The position numbers and the translations under genes were made by a program. The notes beneath the pieces were generated by a model that was not told the origin of the DNA, ran no database searches, and was given only the letters and a program-made list of their open reading frames with translations. A stretch of 64,000 nucleotides of DNA from Porphyridium purpureum (Eukaryota; Rhodophyta; Bangiophyceae; Porphyridiales; Porphyridiaceae), in NCBI GenBank assembly GCA_008690995.1, contig VRMN01000008.1, forward strand, positions 496,001-560,000, in the 5' to 3' direction. Each line of letters begins with the position of its first letter. Position 1 is the stretch's first letter. Positions 55,247-64,000 of this stretch are shown piece after piece.

Positions 55247-56986
55247 ATGATGGCGATGGAGATGTTTGTGTCTGTTGTAACTCATAGACAAGGCCAATTG
55301 AGGCACGCGTGTGATACTGCGCGAATCTGCTCATCACCTCGTCCTGCGCGCGTCGACTATTGTTGCAACCGTCATGACGATGTGATGACTGGGCGCCGGT
55401 CGCACCTTGTGGTTCGTTCTGTAGACGCGCGCGTCGGTGCTGATGTGAAGACAAGGAACACCATCCGAGAGGTGGTGGAGTGGAAGGGCGAGAATGGCGG
55501 CGACGGCGCACGTGCTGTGCTGCGCTTGAAGGCTGTTGAAAATGCAGGTGAGGACAGCGATAAGTATGTGGTGTGTCCAGGGTGCGCAGTGGCGTACTTT
55601 GTAGGTCGAGCCCAAGTCCTGTCGAGTCAGGTGCAGTGCGCGAATTGTGCAGTCTCGTTTGTGTGTGGTGCCACGCATTTGTTCGAACTCGCACCGACTG
55701 AAACGGCGCCTCGGCAACCGCACGAAATCGCGTGCGAACACTTTGGTGCGTGCTCGGGTTGCACGCTTAATGAGCGCGTGAACATGCCGCCGCTCGCTGA
55801 GGAGCTTCAGAGCTACGCCAAGGACGCTTTGAGATACACGAGTCCGGTGCTCATTCATTGCGGAGAAGAAAGGGGATGGCGCACACAGGCAAAACTGGCC
55901 GTGCGTGGCTCACCCAACCCGGTGATGGGCCTTTTCAAGCAAGGCACGCATCAGGTCGTGCCAATTCCAAACTGTCAGGTGCATCATCCCTCCATCAATG
56001 TTGCGGCCGAAATCGTCAATGCGCTCGTGTCGCAGCTAGGGATCACGGCATACAACGAGATTAGTCTGCGCGGGCAGTTGCGGTACGTTCAGTATCAGGT
56101 CGAGCGCGCGTCGGGCGAAGTGGTGGTGTCCTTTGTGTGGAACGCCGACCAATTCTTGGACGTGGCAAAGTTTGGCTCGCGGCTCGCAAACATGCTTTGG
56201 AACCAACGCAATGAGGCCAAAGTCAAGGCGATATGGTTCCATCTGAATGACTTGCCGGGCAACGCCATTTTGGCACCGAATCCACGCAAGTGGAAATGCA
56301 TCAAGAGCGTCAAATTGGACAATCCGCTCGCCGGCATGACGCTGGAAACCATATTTAATGTCCCCGTCTACTTCACGCCCTACTCGTTCCGCCAGGCAAA
56401 TCTCGACGCCTTTGAAGCAATGCTTGTGCGGATGGCCAAGTTTGTGCCCAAGCGAAGCAAAGTCGTGGAATTTTGCGCCGGTGTGGGCGTGATTGGTCTG
56501 TCGCTGTTGCAAAGTCGCGACCTAAGTTCCTTGCTGTGCACCGAGATTAACCGCATGGCCGAAGACGGTTTCTACGCAAGTCTGGCCAAACTCCCTCGCG
56601 ACCTTCAGTCACGCGCGCAGTTCAAAGCCGCGCCCATGAACGCTGTGCTGCACCTCCTAGACGGGTGCGACGTGCTTGTCATTGACCCTCCGCGGTCTGG
56701 CTTCGACAAGACACTTATGGACCACATGATCGGGATCAGCTCGTCCAACGGTGCAAGCAATGCGCGCAGTCGGCGCCGCAGCGACAAGGGTCTGCGTCTC
56801 ATCTACATAAGCTGTGGCTTCAAAGCATTCCAGCGAGACGCCTTGCAGCTGTGTCGCGTGGGATGGAAGCTGCGCCACGTAGATGGCTCTGTTTTTTTCC
56901 CGGGTTCCAACCACATTGAAACACTGGCCGTCTTTGATGCGCCGTCCCCAGACGACAACTTGAGCCGCGCCGGCGTCGCGCGATAA
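55247..56986 (+). CDS. RlmD/TrmA-family RNA 5-methyluridine methyltransferase with zinc ribbon
   Basis: 579 residues from an ATG in a purine-rich context. The catalytic half matches RlmD/TrmA enzymes, which methylate U-5 of rRNA or tRNA: iron-sulphur cluster cysteines C163, C169 and C172 in CEHFGACSGC plus PIPNCQ, SAM-binding VVEFCAGVGVIGLSLL, motif IV VIDPPRSGFDK, and the nucleophile Cys in IYISCGF near 520. Before the cluster stands an extra zinc ribbon of the MJ0042 type (CPGC at 110-113, CANC at 131-134). The N-terminal 60 residues are Arg- and Ser-rich without acids for the first 20, consistent with an organelle leader. Target RNA (plastid or mitochondrial rRNA or tRNA) is inferred, not shown. 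Confidence 0.88.
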   Translation: MMAMEMFVSVVTHRQGQLRHACDTARICSSPRPARVDYCCNRHDDVMTGRRSHLVVRSVDARVGADVKTRNTIREVVEWKGENGGDGARAVLRLKAVENAGEDSDKYVVCPGCAVAYFVGRAQVLSSQVQCANCAVSFVCGATHLFELAPTETAPRQPHEIACEHFGACSGCTLNERVNMPPLAEELQSYAKDALRYTSPVLIHCGEERGWRTQAKLAVRGSPNPVMGLFKQGTHQVVPIPNCQVHHPSINVAAEIVNALVSQLGITAYNEISLRGQLRYVQYQVERASGEVVVSFVWNADQFLDVAKFGSRLANMLWNQRNEAKVKAIWFHLNDLPGNAILAPNPRKWKCIKSVKLDNPLAGMTLETIFNVPVYFTPYSFRQANLDAFEAMLVRMAKFVPKRSKVVEFCAGVGVIGLSLLQSRDLSSLLCTEINRMAEDGFYASLAKLPRDLQSRAQFKAAPMNAVLHLLDGCDVLVIDPPRSGFDKTLMDHMIGISSSNGASNARSRRRSDKGLRLIYISCGFKAFQRDALQLCRVGWKLRHVDGSVFFPGSNHIETLAVFDAPSPDDNLSRAGVAR

Positions 56987-57268
56987 GACCCGTGTCACGG
57001 CCCGTCAAAGGCCAAATTATGACGCGCCCCCGCTTCCGTGCGTTAGAGTCATGTTGACCCGCGGCGCTTTGCCAGCCCCGCACCAGCCAGCAAAACGAGC
57101 CAGCGGGATAAGCAAGTCCTTCCCGCAGTAAAAGTTCTTTCCATCGACCCCTTCATCCCAGTTGCGCTCGTCGCGAGCGGCTACGAAGTCGTGCAGGCCG
57201 CGTCGGACACGGACCGCAGCCGTTGGTGTGCGACACATGCATGCGGGAACAGAGGGCGAGCAGGAATC

Positions 57269-58459
57269 ATGGCGGAGCCACAGCGTGAAGGGGACGCCGG
57301 TGCCGGCGGTGGAGGGGGTGGATCCGGGAGTGGCAGCGGGCAGTTGACTTCGATGATGGAGTCCGCGGCGGTTTTGGTGGAACGCGCGAAACGGGGAGTC
57401 GAGACGATGCAGATATTGATCCAACGCATTGAGCAGAGCGGGCCGAACCACGAGCGGATTGCGACCGCTCTGCACCAGCGCGTGCGAGCGACCGAGGCGT
57501 CGCTCGAGACGACGGAGCGCACGCTACGCGCGCTAAAGGAGAAGATGCGCGCGGCGTCTGTAGTCATGCCAAAGCAGCGCCGGCCGCGCGACACGTCGGT
57601 CGAAGCCGCGCGGGTGCTCTCAGCCATGGAACGGTATGGCGCGACAACCCCGTCCGTCAAGAAACCAAAACTCGCGAATGCGCGGCCGCTGCTGCGCTCG
57701 CAGATCGCCGCTGTGGTCGCAATGATCGACACGCCGATGCGCATTTCCGTGCTCGACCAGCACGTCATGCCTGGGGATCCGGCCGCGGTCATCTTGCTGT
57801 TTGCGTTGAAGCCAGTGTTTCGAGCCGTGCTTCGGCTCGGCAGCGCCTCGCGCTCGGTGTACACCCTGCCAGAATTTGTGATAAATCCAGCGATAGGCGC
57901 GCCTTCAGTGCCGAGCGATGCGCTCGCACCAATCGACGCCGCTACGCACCCTTATTCGGTGTCTGAAGCTGCGCTTGTGCGCTTTGAGCTCCCGGAAACC
58001 GCCGTGTTCCGTCTGTTGACAGAGCGCGCCTCGACCGCCGCGCGGCACTTTTGGTTCGCGAGCGAGTCTGGCTCGGACGCGCTTTTGAGCTTTATGCGCT
58101 GGCTCGCGCTGCACCAGTCCATCTTTCGCGATGCCAGTCATGCGGACGGCTCGCGCGTCAAATTTGATACGTCACGCGGAGCGTTTCTTCCGCCAGTGAT
58201 CCATTCATTCGATCTGGAGAACAATGTGCCTCTCCATCCGCGCACTTGCCTTCCGCAAAGCTCCGGATCTCGCGCCGGGCGACCACAGTCATCCACTCCA
58301 ATTGATGCCAATCAGGTAGGTGGTGCTGGGGTTGGTGTAGGAACAGGCGGATCCGGGGCACAGGTTTCAAGCGTGTCGGCTGCGCCACCTGGTCAAGTAC
58401 CATTACAGGTTCCACCGAGACCCGTCGGGATTCCCGCGAGTCAGGTACGCCCGGGCTGA
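57269..58459 (+). CDS. Possible Mediator subunit 27-like protein
   Basis: 396 residues from ATG 57269 (preceding in-frame part lacks an ATG). A Gly-rich N-terminus (GAGGGGGGSGSGSG) precedes a coiled helix at about 25-105 (ERAKRGVETMQILIQRIEQ, then ASLETTERTLRALKEKM), as in MED27. The C-terminal globular part has ALLSFMRWLALHQSIF and ends FLPPVIHSFDLENNVPLHPRTC, recalling the MED27 end (W..SY..LF...C..C...LPP...YH..C), though the first Cys pair is absent. A proline/Gly-rich tail follows. If right, it belongs to the Mediator tail. The match is partial, so it could be another nuclear coiled-coil protein. Confidence 0.4.
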   Translation: MAEPQREGDAGAGGGGGGSGSGSGQLTSMMESAAVLVERAKRGVETMQILIQRIEQSGPNHERIATALHQRVRATEASLETTERTLRALKEKMRAASVVMPKQRRPRDTSVEAARVLSAMERYGATTPSVKKPKLANARPLLRSQIAAVVAMIDTPMRISVLDQHVMPGDPAAVILLFALKPVFRAVLRLGSASRSVYTLPEFVINPAIGAPSVPSDALAPIDAATHPYSVSEAALVRFELPETAVFRLLTERASTAARHFWFASESGSDALLSFMRWLALHQSIFRDASHADGSRVKFDTSRGAFLPPVIHSFDLENNVPLHPRTCLPQSSGSRAGRPQSSTPIDANQVGGAGVGVGTGGSGAQVSSVSAAPPGQVPLQVPPRPVGIPASQVRPG

Positions 58460-59150
58460 AGCTGTCTCTATGCGCATCGCGTTATCTACTAGACACTTTT
58501 GCCTTGAGAAGCAACAGACGCCCAGCAGCGAATCTAGAGCCGCGACACCGTTTGTCTAGTCGTGGTTGCACGTGGGAGAGCAGAAGGGTCTGCATATGTC
58601 TGAGAGGAGCCTTATCGATATGTTAGATAGCTGCACTCCCTGACCTGGCAAAGAGCGTGGCCTTCGCCTGGCTCCTGCCCTTGGTACGGTTACAGTATTG
58701 AATGTCTGTGTGAGAGTGGTCGCGCGACTGAGGTGGTTTTGGATGCGGCATGAGAACACGAATCTTGGGCCACGCTGTTTACTTCAATCTTGCCATGGTC
58801 AACCACGTGCCTGTATTTGTCGTGCGCAGAACACATCGACGCTTCCGCCAGAGCGCTTCGCGCCACTCGGAGTTCCTCACACGTTTGACTGAGGGGCAAG
58901 AAAGTTTCAGTCACCCACCTGACAAAGTCAAGTAGAAAAAACGCCGCCGCTTTGGTTGACTGCGGGCTCTCCTGCGGCGGCTGCTCCGATCACATGCGCC
59001 ATTCTTCAACCGTTTCTTGTAAATCGCTTCAATTGCCGCACTCGAGTTACGTGTCGCGTCACGGACACCCATGCAATCTGGTCGGGTCGCTCTGGGTGGG
59101 AAGGGGAAGGAGGTGATCTCGGGATAGACGGCTAGACAGTCGGGAGCAGA
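58460..59150. other. Intergenic region, nothing distinctive
   Basis: 690 bp between two plus-strand genes. It contains no supported frame, heptamer or TATA box; a purine-rich stretch (GGGAAGGGGAAGGAGG at about 59097-59112) precedes the next start. Confidence 0.45.
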
Positions 59151-60929
59151 ATGGACGGCCCGATGCTGAGCAAGCGCTCTGTGATCCTCAACGATGTGTA
59201 TCAAGTGACCATGGCGTACGCGTACTTTGTGCAGGGTATGCACGAGCAGGAGTCGGTGTTTGAATACTACTTTCGCACCGCGCCGTTCGGCTCTAGCTAC
59301 TGTATCCTGCAAGGTGTGCACGACCTGGTGAGCTTTCTCTCGTCCAGCTTTTGGTTCACGCAGACTGAGCTCGACGAAGTCAAGGCGTTGCTCACGTTCA
59401 CGAAAGCGGATAGTGAGCTCGTGGACCAGTTTATTGCGTACCTCGCGAACGCGGACGCGTCAACAATGGACATTGTGTCGTTTGCAGACGGATCCGTTGT
59501 ATTCCCGAATGAGCCTATCGTGCAAGTGAAAGGCCCGCTCGCGCTCGTGCAGCTGCTGGAAACCCCGCTGCTCAATACGCTCAATTTCCCAACTCTTCTG
59601 TGTACCAAGGCCAACCGGCTGGTGCGAATCGCCGGTGAGCACTGCTCGATTGTCGAGTTTGGGCTGCGTCGTGCACAGGGAGCCGAGGCTGGGCTACTGG
59701 CCGCCAAGTATGCGTATGCTGGTGGCGCCAATGGCTCGTCAAATCTTCTAGCGTGCGAGAAATTCGGAATTCCTTACGCCGGAACACACGCCCATTCGTT
59801 TGTGCAGGCGTTCAGGGGGATCGAGGATCTCGGCAACCTGGATGAGCCTCTTGTGGGCAAGTGGGCTGTGAGTGCCACGAAGGCCGATTTCGTGCGCCTT
59901 GTTGAGTCGCTTCTCGAGCTGATCAACGCCAAGTCTTCGAACCGCGGCGAATTGGCAGCATTCATCTCGTTTGCCTTTGCGTTCCCTGGTCGATTTGTCG
60001 CGTTGGTCGACACGTACAACACGCTGCGCTCCGGTGTTCCAAACTATATTGCGGTGGCATGCGCACTGCTAAAGGAAGGATTCAAGCCGGTGGGCATTCG
60101 GATCGATAGCGGCGATCTGGGCGTGCTGTCACGCGCAGCGCGGCGCCAGATAAACACCGCGGCTTCTATCACGGGCTTATTCAAGCTCGGGGAGTCACGC
60201 ATTTTTGCAAGTAATGATCTTGACGAACGAGCCATTGCAGCACTGGGGCCATATCTGCCCAGCTCGGCCGTCAAGAAGAGCGACACGACCGGCCATTGCA
60301 TCACCGACTTTGGAGTGGGCACAAAGCTAGTGACCTGCTATGATCAGCCAGCGCTCGGTGGCGTTTTCAAGCTGTGCAGTTTGGACGGCCGACCTTGCTT
60401 CAAAATCTCAGAAGAAACCGCCAAGTCGTCGATGCCGTTTTCAAAGCAAGTTCATCGTGTGATTGAGAATGGCGAAGTCGTGGCCGATATCATCACGCTC
60501 CGGGACTCACCGCTGGAGTATGTGGAAGGAATGGATGGATACATTCTCGCCGTGTCGCGCTCAGACTTTTCGAAAAAGTTTGCAATCCATGCTGAAGAAG
60601 TGCAAGAGCAGCTCAATCCCGTGTGGCATCTCGGAAAGCCCACAGGTTCGGTGGTGGACTCGGCCGGTAACCTTTTGTCCGAAAAAGAGGCCGTTTTGCG
60701 ATCGCGTGCGCTTCTCCCCATCGTGACGGAAGAAAAGAGCGCCAATGCGAACGGTCTCGGCAAGTCGCAGTCGTCATCGCCGCCGTCAGGAGCGTCACCT
60801 ACTGGCGCTCAGTCCGGGAAACAAAGCGCATCGCGCAAGGACGGAACGCATGTGTTCTTGGCCCCGGATCTGATGCACATAACTAGAGAACTCCATGATA
60901 TTGCGAGCGTACCGTGTATCATCGATTAG
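59151..60929 (+). CDS. NAPRT: Nicotinate phosphoribosyltransferase
   Basis: This enzyme makes nicotinate mononucleotide from nicotinate and PRPP, the first step of the Preiss-Handler NAD route. 592 residues, slightly longer than the human enzyme (538), with a low-complexity Ser/Ala/Gly insert near 530-560. Motifs seen: NDVYQVTMAYAYF at the N-terminus, FEYYFRTAPFGSSYCI, LLNTLNFPTLLCTKANRL, GLRRAQGAEAGLLAAKYAY, GTHAHSFVQAF, GIRIDSGDLGVLSR, and ITDFGVGTKLVTCYDQPALG with the phosphate-binding loop. The C-terminus ends CIID. All elements of type II phosphoribosyltransferases are present. Confidence 0.97.
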   Translation: MDGPMLSKRSVILNDVYQVTMAYAYFVQGMHEQESVFEYYFRTAPFGSSYCILQGVHDLVSFLSSSFWFTQTELDEVKALLTFTKADSELVDQFIAYLANADASTMDIVSFADGSVVFPNEPIVQVKGPLALVQLLETPLLNTLNFPTLLCTKANRLVRIAGEHCSIVEFGLRRAQGAEAGLLAAKYAYAGGANGSSNLLACEKFGIPYAGTHAHSFVQAFRGIEDLGNLDEPLVGKWAVSATKADFVRLVESLLELINAKSSNRGELAAFISFAFAFPGRFVALVDTYNTLRSGVPNYIAVACALLKEGFKPVGIRIDSGDLGVLSRAARRQINTAASITGLFKLGESRIFASNDLDERAIAALGPYLPSSAVKKSDTTGHCITDFGVGTKLVTCYDQPALGGVFKLCSLDGRPCFKISEETAKSSMPFSKQVHRVIENGEVVADIITLRDSPLEYVEGMDGYILAVSRSDFSKKFAIHAEEVQEQLNPVWHLGKPTGSVVDSAGNLLSEKEAVLRSRALLPIVTEEKSANANGLGKSQSSSPPSGASPTGAQSGKQSASRKDGTHVFLAPDLMHITRELHDIASVPCIID

Positions 60930-60972
60930 CTACTTTCCCCGAGCGCTTCGAAGCATGTTTATTTTTTGTTTT

Positions 60973-61003
<31 letters not shown>

Positions 61004-62299
61004 TTGTTGTTCTTGTTGCAGAAGTTGACTTGTGGCAACGCTTCGTACATGGTGTGGGAACTCGTCAGCCCGTTTGGCCTCAAGTCATCTTGGTAAAGGT
61101 CAATCTGACAAGCTGATCCTGTCCACCACGACAGGACTGTGCAATGAGTACGACGTCCGAGAATATGCTGAGATGGTTGGGTCCCACAGGTAGAACGCAC
61201 TCAGAGCTCGGACAAACTCGTAAACAGCGTTAAATTTTTGCCGAGAAATCGAGAGGACGCTGGGTCTCGCATGAACGTAATCAGCGGAGACCTGCGCATG
61301 GATCCCTGACATGGTCGCACGGTAAACGAGATAAGAAATCTCTTTGGCGTACGGGATCGCTGTCTGCAAGGGTCCAGTTGATGAAGGGAGACTTCACTGC
61401 TCCGTGCACGCCGAGGGTGTCATGTTGATCGCGAAATAAGCCGCATTTGAACTCGGCGTGAAGCTCGCTGGAGCCAATCATGGTGAGCTCATGCCCATCC
61501 TAGCAGCCACCAAAGAGATGCTCATTGCCCTGAAGGTCGACAGATTTCGGTATCGACCGCTCCTCGAGAATGACCTAGGTTCACATCCGAGACGGCTGTC
61601 ACACGAGACTGTTGTGAAACGGCGGGGTTGATTTTTTTTTTTTTTTTCGTTCGCAAGAGCTCCAAGAGCATGAACTCCAAAAGTCCTGGAGGGTTCTTGA
61701 ATGTGTGCCGAGAGAATCCCTGAAGAAAAATTACGTACTTGAATTGCAAAGAGGAATTCTTATCGCGCGACCAGATCCTGAATTTTTTGCGGCAATGTGG
61801 AAGGCAAGAACTGGATTCATTGACGATGGATCGAGACAAAGTGTCTGTGTTTGTGTGTTCATGGCACGGACTTCTAAATGTCCTTCCTGTAAAGGAATTC
61901 TTGTCTCGTTTCAGTCATTCACTCTGCCACTGCCTTTCTGCTTCAGGACTCCAGTCAAGTACGGACGTACATTCGAGGCACGCTCAGTGGATCTTTTCGG
62001 CAGGTGCGACGCCTTGATGAGCGATTACGTGGGTCGACAGCATCATTTGAGCAAGCTCGTGCCTCTGCGTTTCACGCCGTGGCTTACGACATGCAGTGTA
62101 ATCGAAAATCAGATGGGCCTTGTTTCCGCATGCACCACATGTGCATGGTCTTCAAAGAAAAGTCTGCTGCCGATTTCTCGAACCTTGTCACAAGAAAAGG
62201 TTGCGAGCTGCGTGTGACGGAAAGACACTTTGCCATTGTGGGTAGGCTTTGCGGCGACTCAGAGCGGAAAGCTGAGAGTCCAGCCAAGTCACAGGGGCC
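60930..62299. other. 1.37-kb gap with poly-T tracts
   Basis: TTTTG-unit runs at 60958-61019, about 30 bp past the NAPRT stop, and a 17-base T run near 61630-61646. Medium frames at 61705-62217 (plus) and 61522-61839 (minus) look protein-like in short parts only and match nothing known. No heptamer or TATA before the dipeptidase gene. Confidence 0.4.
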
Positions 62300-63715
62300 A
62301 TGGAGCGCGCATTGGAGATGGTGGATGAACTCGCGGCCGACTTCGTGCACTTGTTGCGCGACGGCGTGCGCATTCCATCGGTTTCGAATGAGATCGAGAG
62401 ACACGACGACGTGTGCGCGATGGGCGCGTTTGTGGCGCAGCTCGCACGCGACAGGGGTGCAGACTCGGTGTTGGTTGTGGATGATCTAGGCAAGCTGGAG
62501 AACGGGAACCCGATCCCGCCCGTCGTGCTGGCGCAGTGGGGTTCCGATCCGGCAAAACACACATTGTGCGTGTACGGGCATTATGACGTGATGCCGGCAG
62601 CGGTTGAGGATGGCTGGGAGCATCAAGCAGATCCATTTGAACTAGTCGAGAAGGATATGGATGGCATAGGTACGGTTTTGTTTGGACGCGGCAGCACTGA
62701 CGACAAGGGTCCGTTACTTGGGTGGTTCTGCGCGTTGCAGGCGATGCAGGCAGCCGGCATGGCCCTCCCCGTCAATTTGAAGCTCGTGGCAGAGGGACGC
62801 GAGGAAGCTGGAAGCGAAGGCATGGACAAGCTCGTATCGACCCATCCGTTTTTCAAGGAAAATGTGGATATGTTCTGCATTTCTGACAACTATTGGTTGG
62901 GTGGCTTTCCTTGCATCACGTACGGCCTTCGTGGCTTCTGTGGAATGAATGTGACCGTGACGGGACCTGAACGCAACTTGCACAGTGGCATTTTTGGCGG
63001 CCTTGTTGTAGATCCGTACCTGCAAGTCATCCAGCTCCTGCAGTCACTCACGGATGCGCAAGGCGACATTGTGATTCCATCAGTGCTTGAGGATGTGCAA
63101 GAGGTAACGGACGAGGAGCGCGAGCTCTACGAGGCGATCCATTTTGACCCAGAAAGCTGGAGGCGCGAGTCGGGTCTTCCTCATATCAAGGGCGACTCCA
63201 AAGTGGACGTCCTGATGCGCAGATGGCGGTTTCCTTCGCTCACGATCCACGGCATTGAGGCGAGCTCGCCCATGAACGCGACCATCATTGCAAGCTCGGT
63301 CTCTGCGCGCTTTTCAGTGCGCCTTGTACCAGACATGGACCCTGCGGTAACATTTGAAAAGATCAAGGCGCATCTCGAGCAGCATTTCGCGTCGTTACCA
63401 GGCAAAAACAGGCTAGATGTCAGCATGACCTACGGCGCGCGGGCATTTGTGTCGGACTGGCACCACTACAACTTTGCCAGCGCTCACGCGGCCGTCAAGG
63501 ACGTGTACCACGTGGAGCCTGAAATGACGCGTGAAGGAGGCAGCATCCCAGTGAGCCTGGTCTTTCAGAACACGGGCCGGAATGTGTGCCTGCTTCCCAT
63601 TGGTGACTTTGACGGCAATGCTCACGGACCCAACGAAAATATTTCCAAGAAGAATTTTCTGCAGGGCATCAAGCTCTTTGTCGCGTACATGCATCATCTA
63701 GGCAAGGCGCAATGA
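62300..63715 (+). CDS. M20 metallodipeptidase (CNDP2/DUG1 type)
   Basis: 471 residues, the usual length for cytosolic nonspecific dipeptidase, which splits Cys-Gly and other dipeptides and works in glutathione turnover (yeast DUG1). Metal and catalytic residues are in place: CVYGHYDVMP (H), FGRGSTDDKGPLLGWF (D), the Glu pair in AEGREEAGSEG, MFCISDNYWLGG (D) and the C-terminal NAHGPNENI (H). The dimerisation loop (NLHSGIFGG) and TREGGSIPV are also conserved. The usual EGMEESGSEGL reads EGREEAGSEGM, a small variation. One exon; ends 99 bp from the converging gene at the right edge. Confidence 0.96.
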   Translation: MERALEMVDELAADFVHLLRDGVRIPSVSNEIERHDDVCAMGAFVAQLARDRGADSVLVVDDLGKLENGNPIPPVVLAQWGSDPAKHTLCVYGHYDVMPAAVEDGWEHQADPFELVEKDMDGIGTVLFGRGSTDDKGPLLGWFCALQAMQAAGMALPVNLKLVAEGREEAGSEGMDKLVSTHPFFKENVDMFCISDNYWLGGFPCITYGLRGFCGMNVTVTGPERNLHSGIFGGLVVDPYLQVIQLLQSLTDAQGDIVIPSVLEDVQEVTDEERELYEAIHFDPESWRRESGLPHIKGDSKVDVLMRRWRFPSLTIHGIEASSPMNATIIASSVSARFSVRLVPDMDPAVTFEKIKAHLEQHFASLPGKNRLDVSMTYGARAFVSDWHHYNFASAHAAVKDVYHVEPEMTREGGSIPVSLVFQNTGRNVCLLPIGDFDGNAHGPNENISKKNFLQGIKLFVAYMHHLGKAQ

Positions 63716-63814
63716 CCAAAGCAGGGCCGTGCTGTCGCCCAGTCTCCCTGGTGGCGCGCTTCGTGGCCTCAGTGCGGACTATGCGCTGCCCGTTTTGGAA
63801 ATATTTTGCAACGC

Positions 63815-64000
63815 TCACTCGAGAGTCTCGAGTGTCGCCGAATTATCACTAGACGAATAAAGCAGATATGTTCCGTCCCGAGCAAACGAACCCGGCTCCA
63901 TGATTACAGATGACTGGTACTCCCACACACGCGACTGCGACGTGGTGTGCTTGCTCCAATGCCGACCCGGGCAGGATGCCACAATGAGACCATCCGGTTG
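63815..64000 (-). CDS. Unknown protein, C-terminal part only (runs off right edge)
   Basis: An open minus-strand frame enters from the right edge and ends at a TGA at 63817-63815, giving the last 61 residues. They read like a beta-propeller end: PDGLIVASCPGRHWSKH, then RVWEYQSSVIMEPGSFARDG and TYLLYSSSDN. WD- or NHL-type blades are plausible but not provable from this length. Codon composition resembles neighbouring genes. Confidence 0.6.
   Translation of the reverse strand, partial: QPDGLIVASCPGRHWSKHTTSQSRVWEYQSSVIMEPGSFARDGTYLLYSSSDNSATLETLE

Noticed and set aside
60958-61019. TTTTG-rich run as a possible retroposon tail or terminator
   Set aside because: No adjacent element, no target-site duplication seen, and poly-T runs recur near 61630 and (as poly-A) 48811; simple repeat is enough.
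61705-62217. 170-residue plus-strand frame between NAPRT and the dipeptidase
   Set aside because: Cys/Ser-rich, overlapped by equal frames on both strands, no family seen and no promoter signal.

Overview
The window is 64 kb of nuclear DNA from a unicellular photosynthetic eukaryote. I infer a red alga, with Porphyridium as my best guess. The evidence is long intron-free genes of moderate-to-high GC on both strands, short gaps between many of them, a thylakoid-type FKBP with a twin-arginine signal, a plastid-type unknown protein whose leader begins MAFAPP, an SRR1-like protein and an ABHD18-like hydrolase. The genus is an inference from gene style, not from a marker sequence. I see no rRNA or convincing tRNA gene, no CRISPR array, no bacterial operon, and no recognisable transposon, retroelement or virus-like element.

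Layout. 1-10.2 kb: the N-terminal part of an unknown gene (left edge, minus), NOP53, a TKL-type kinase with two EF-hands, a gene-poor 1.36 kb, serine/alanine-glyoxylate aminotransferase, and a WD40 plus coiled-coil protein, all minus. 10.2-21.4 kb: MOT1/BTAF1, SDHAF2, a senescence/spartin-domain protein (minus), 5-formyl-THF cyclo-ligase, a lumenal FKBP and SRR1 (minus). 21.4-25.2 kb: almost no convincing gene. 25.2-38 kb: a P/U-type cyclin, ABHD18, a HIG1-domain protein, a J-domain protein with HPN in place of HPD, an unknown acidic protein, cyclin B, a plastid membrane protein and a CRAL-TRIO protein. 38-48.7 kb: the NUP98-NUP96 precursor (whose first codons lie in a different frame from the rest) and a TEY-type MAP kinase. 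49-64 kb: SKI3/TTC37, a hypothetical gene that probably has an intron, a 48-residue TOM6-like protein, an RlmD/TrmA-like RNA methyltransferase with an extra zinc ribbon, a MED27-like protein, nicotinate phosphoribosyltransferase, an M20 dipeptidase, and a C-terminal gene fragment at the right edge (minus).

The genes are housekeeping functions with no shared pathway. Two sequence signals recur between genes. The first is a heptamer, GTACAGT/ACTGTAC. I count 21 copies between genes and one inside a coding region. Most lie about 90-200 bp upstream of start codons, often as inverted pairs, and it looks like a core promoter element. The second is a purine-rich leader on the sense strand just before many ATGs. 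Classical TATA boxes are visible only upstream of MOT1, cyclin B and the MAP kinase. The points I would check first are the promoter heptamer, the NUP98 frame break, the TKL/EF-hand kinase, and the genes too short or too spliced to be found by ORF calling.
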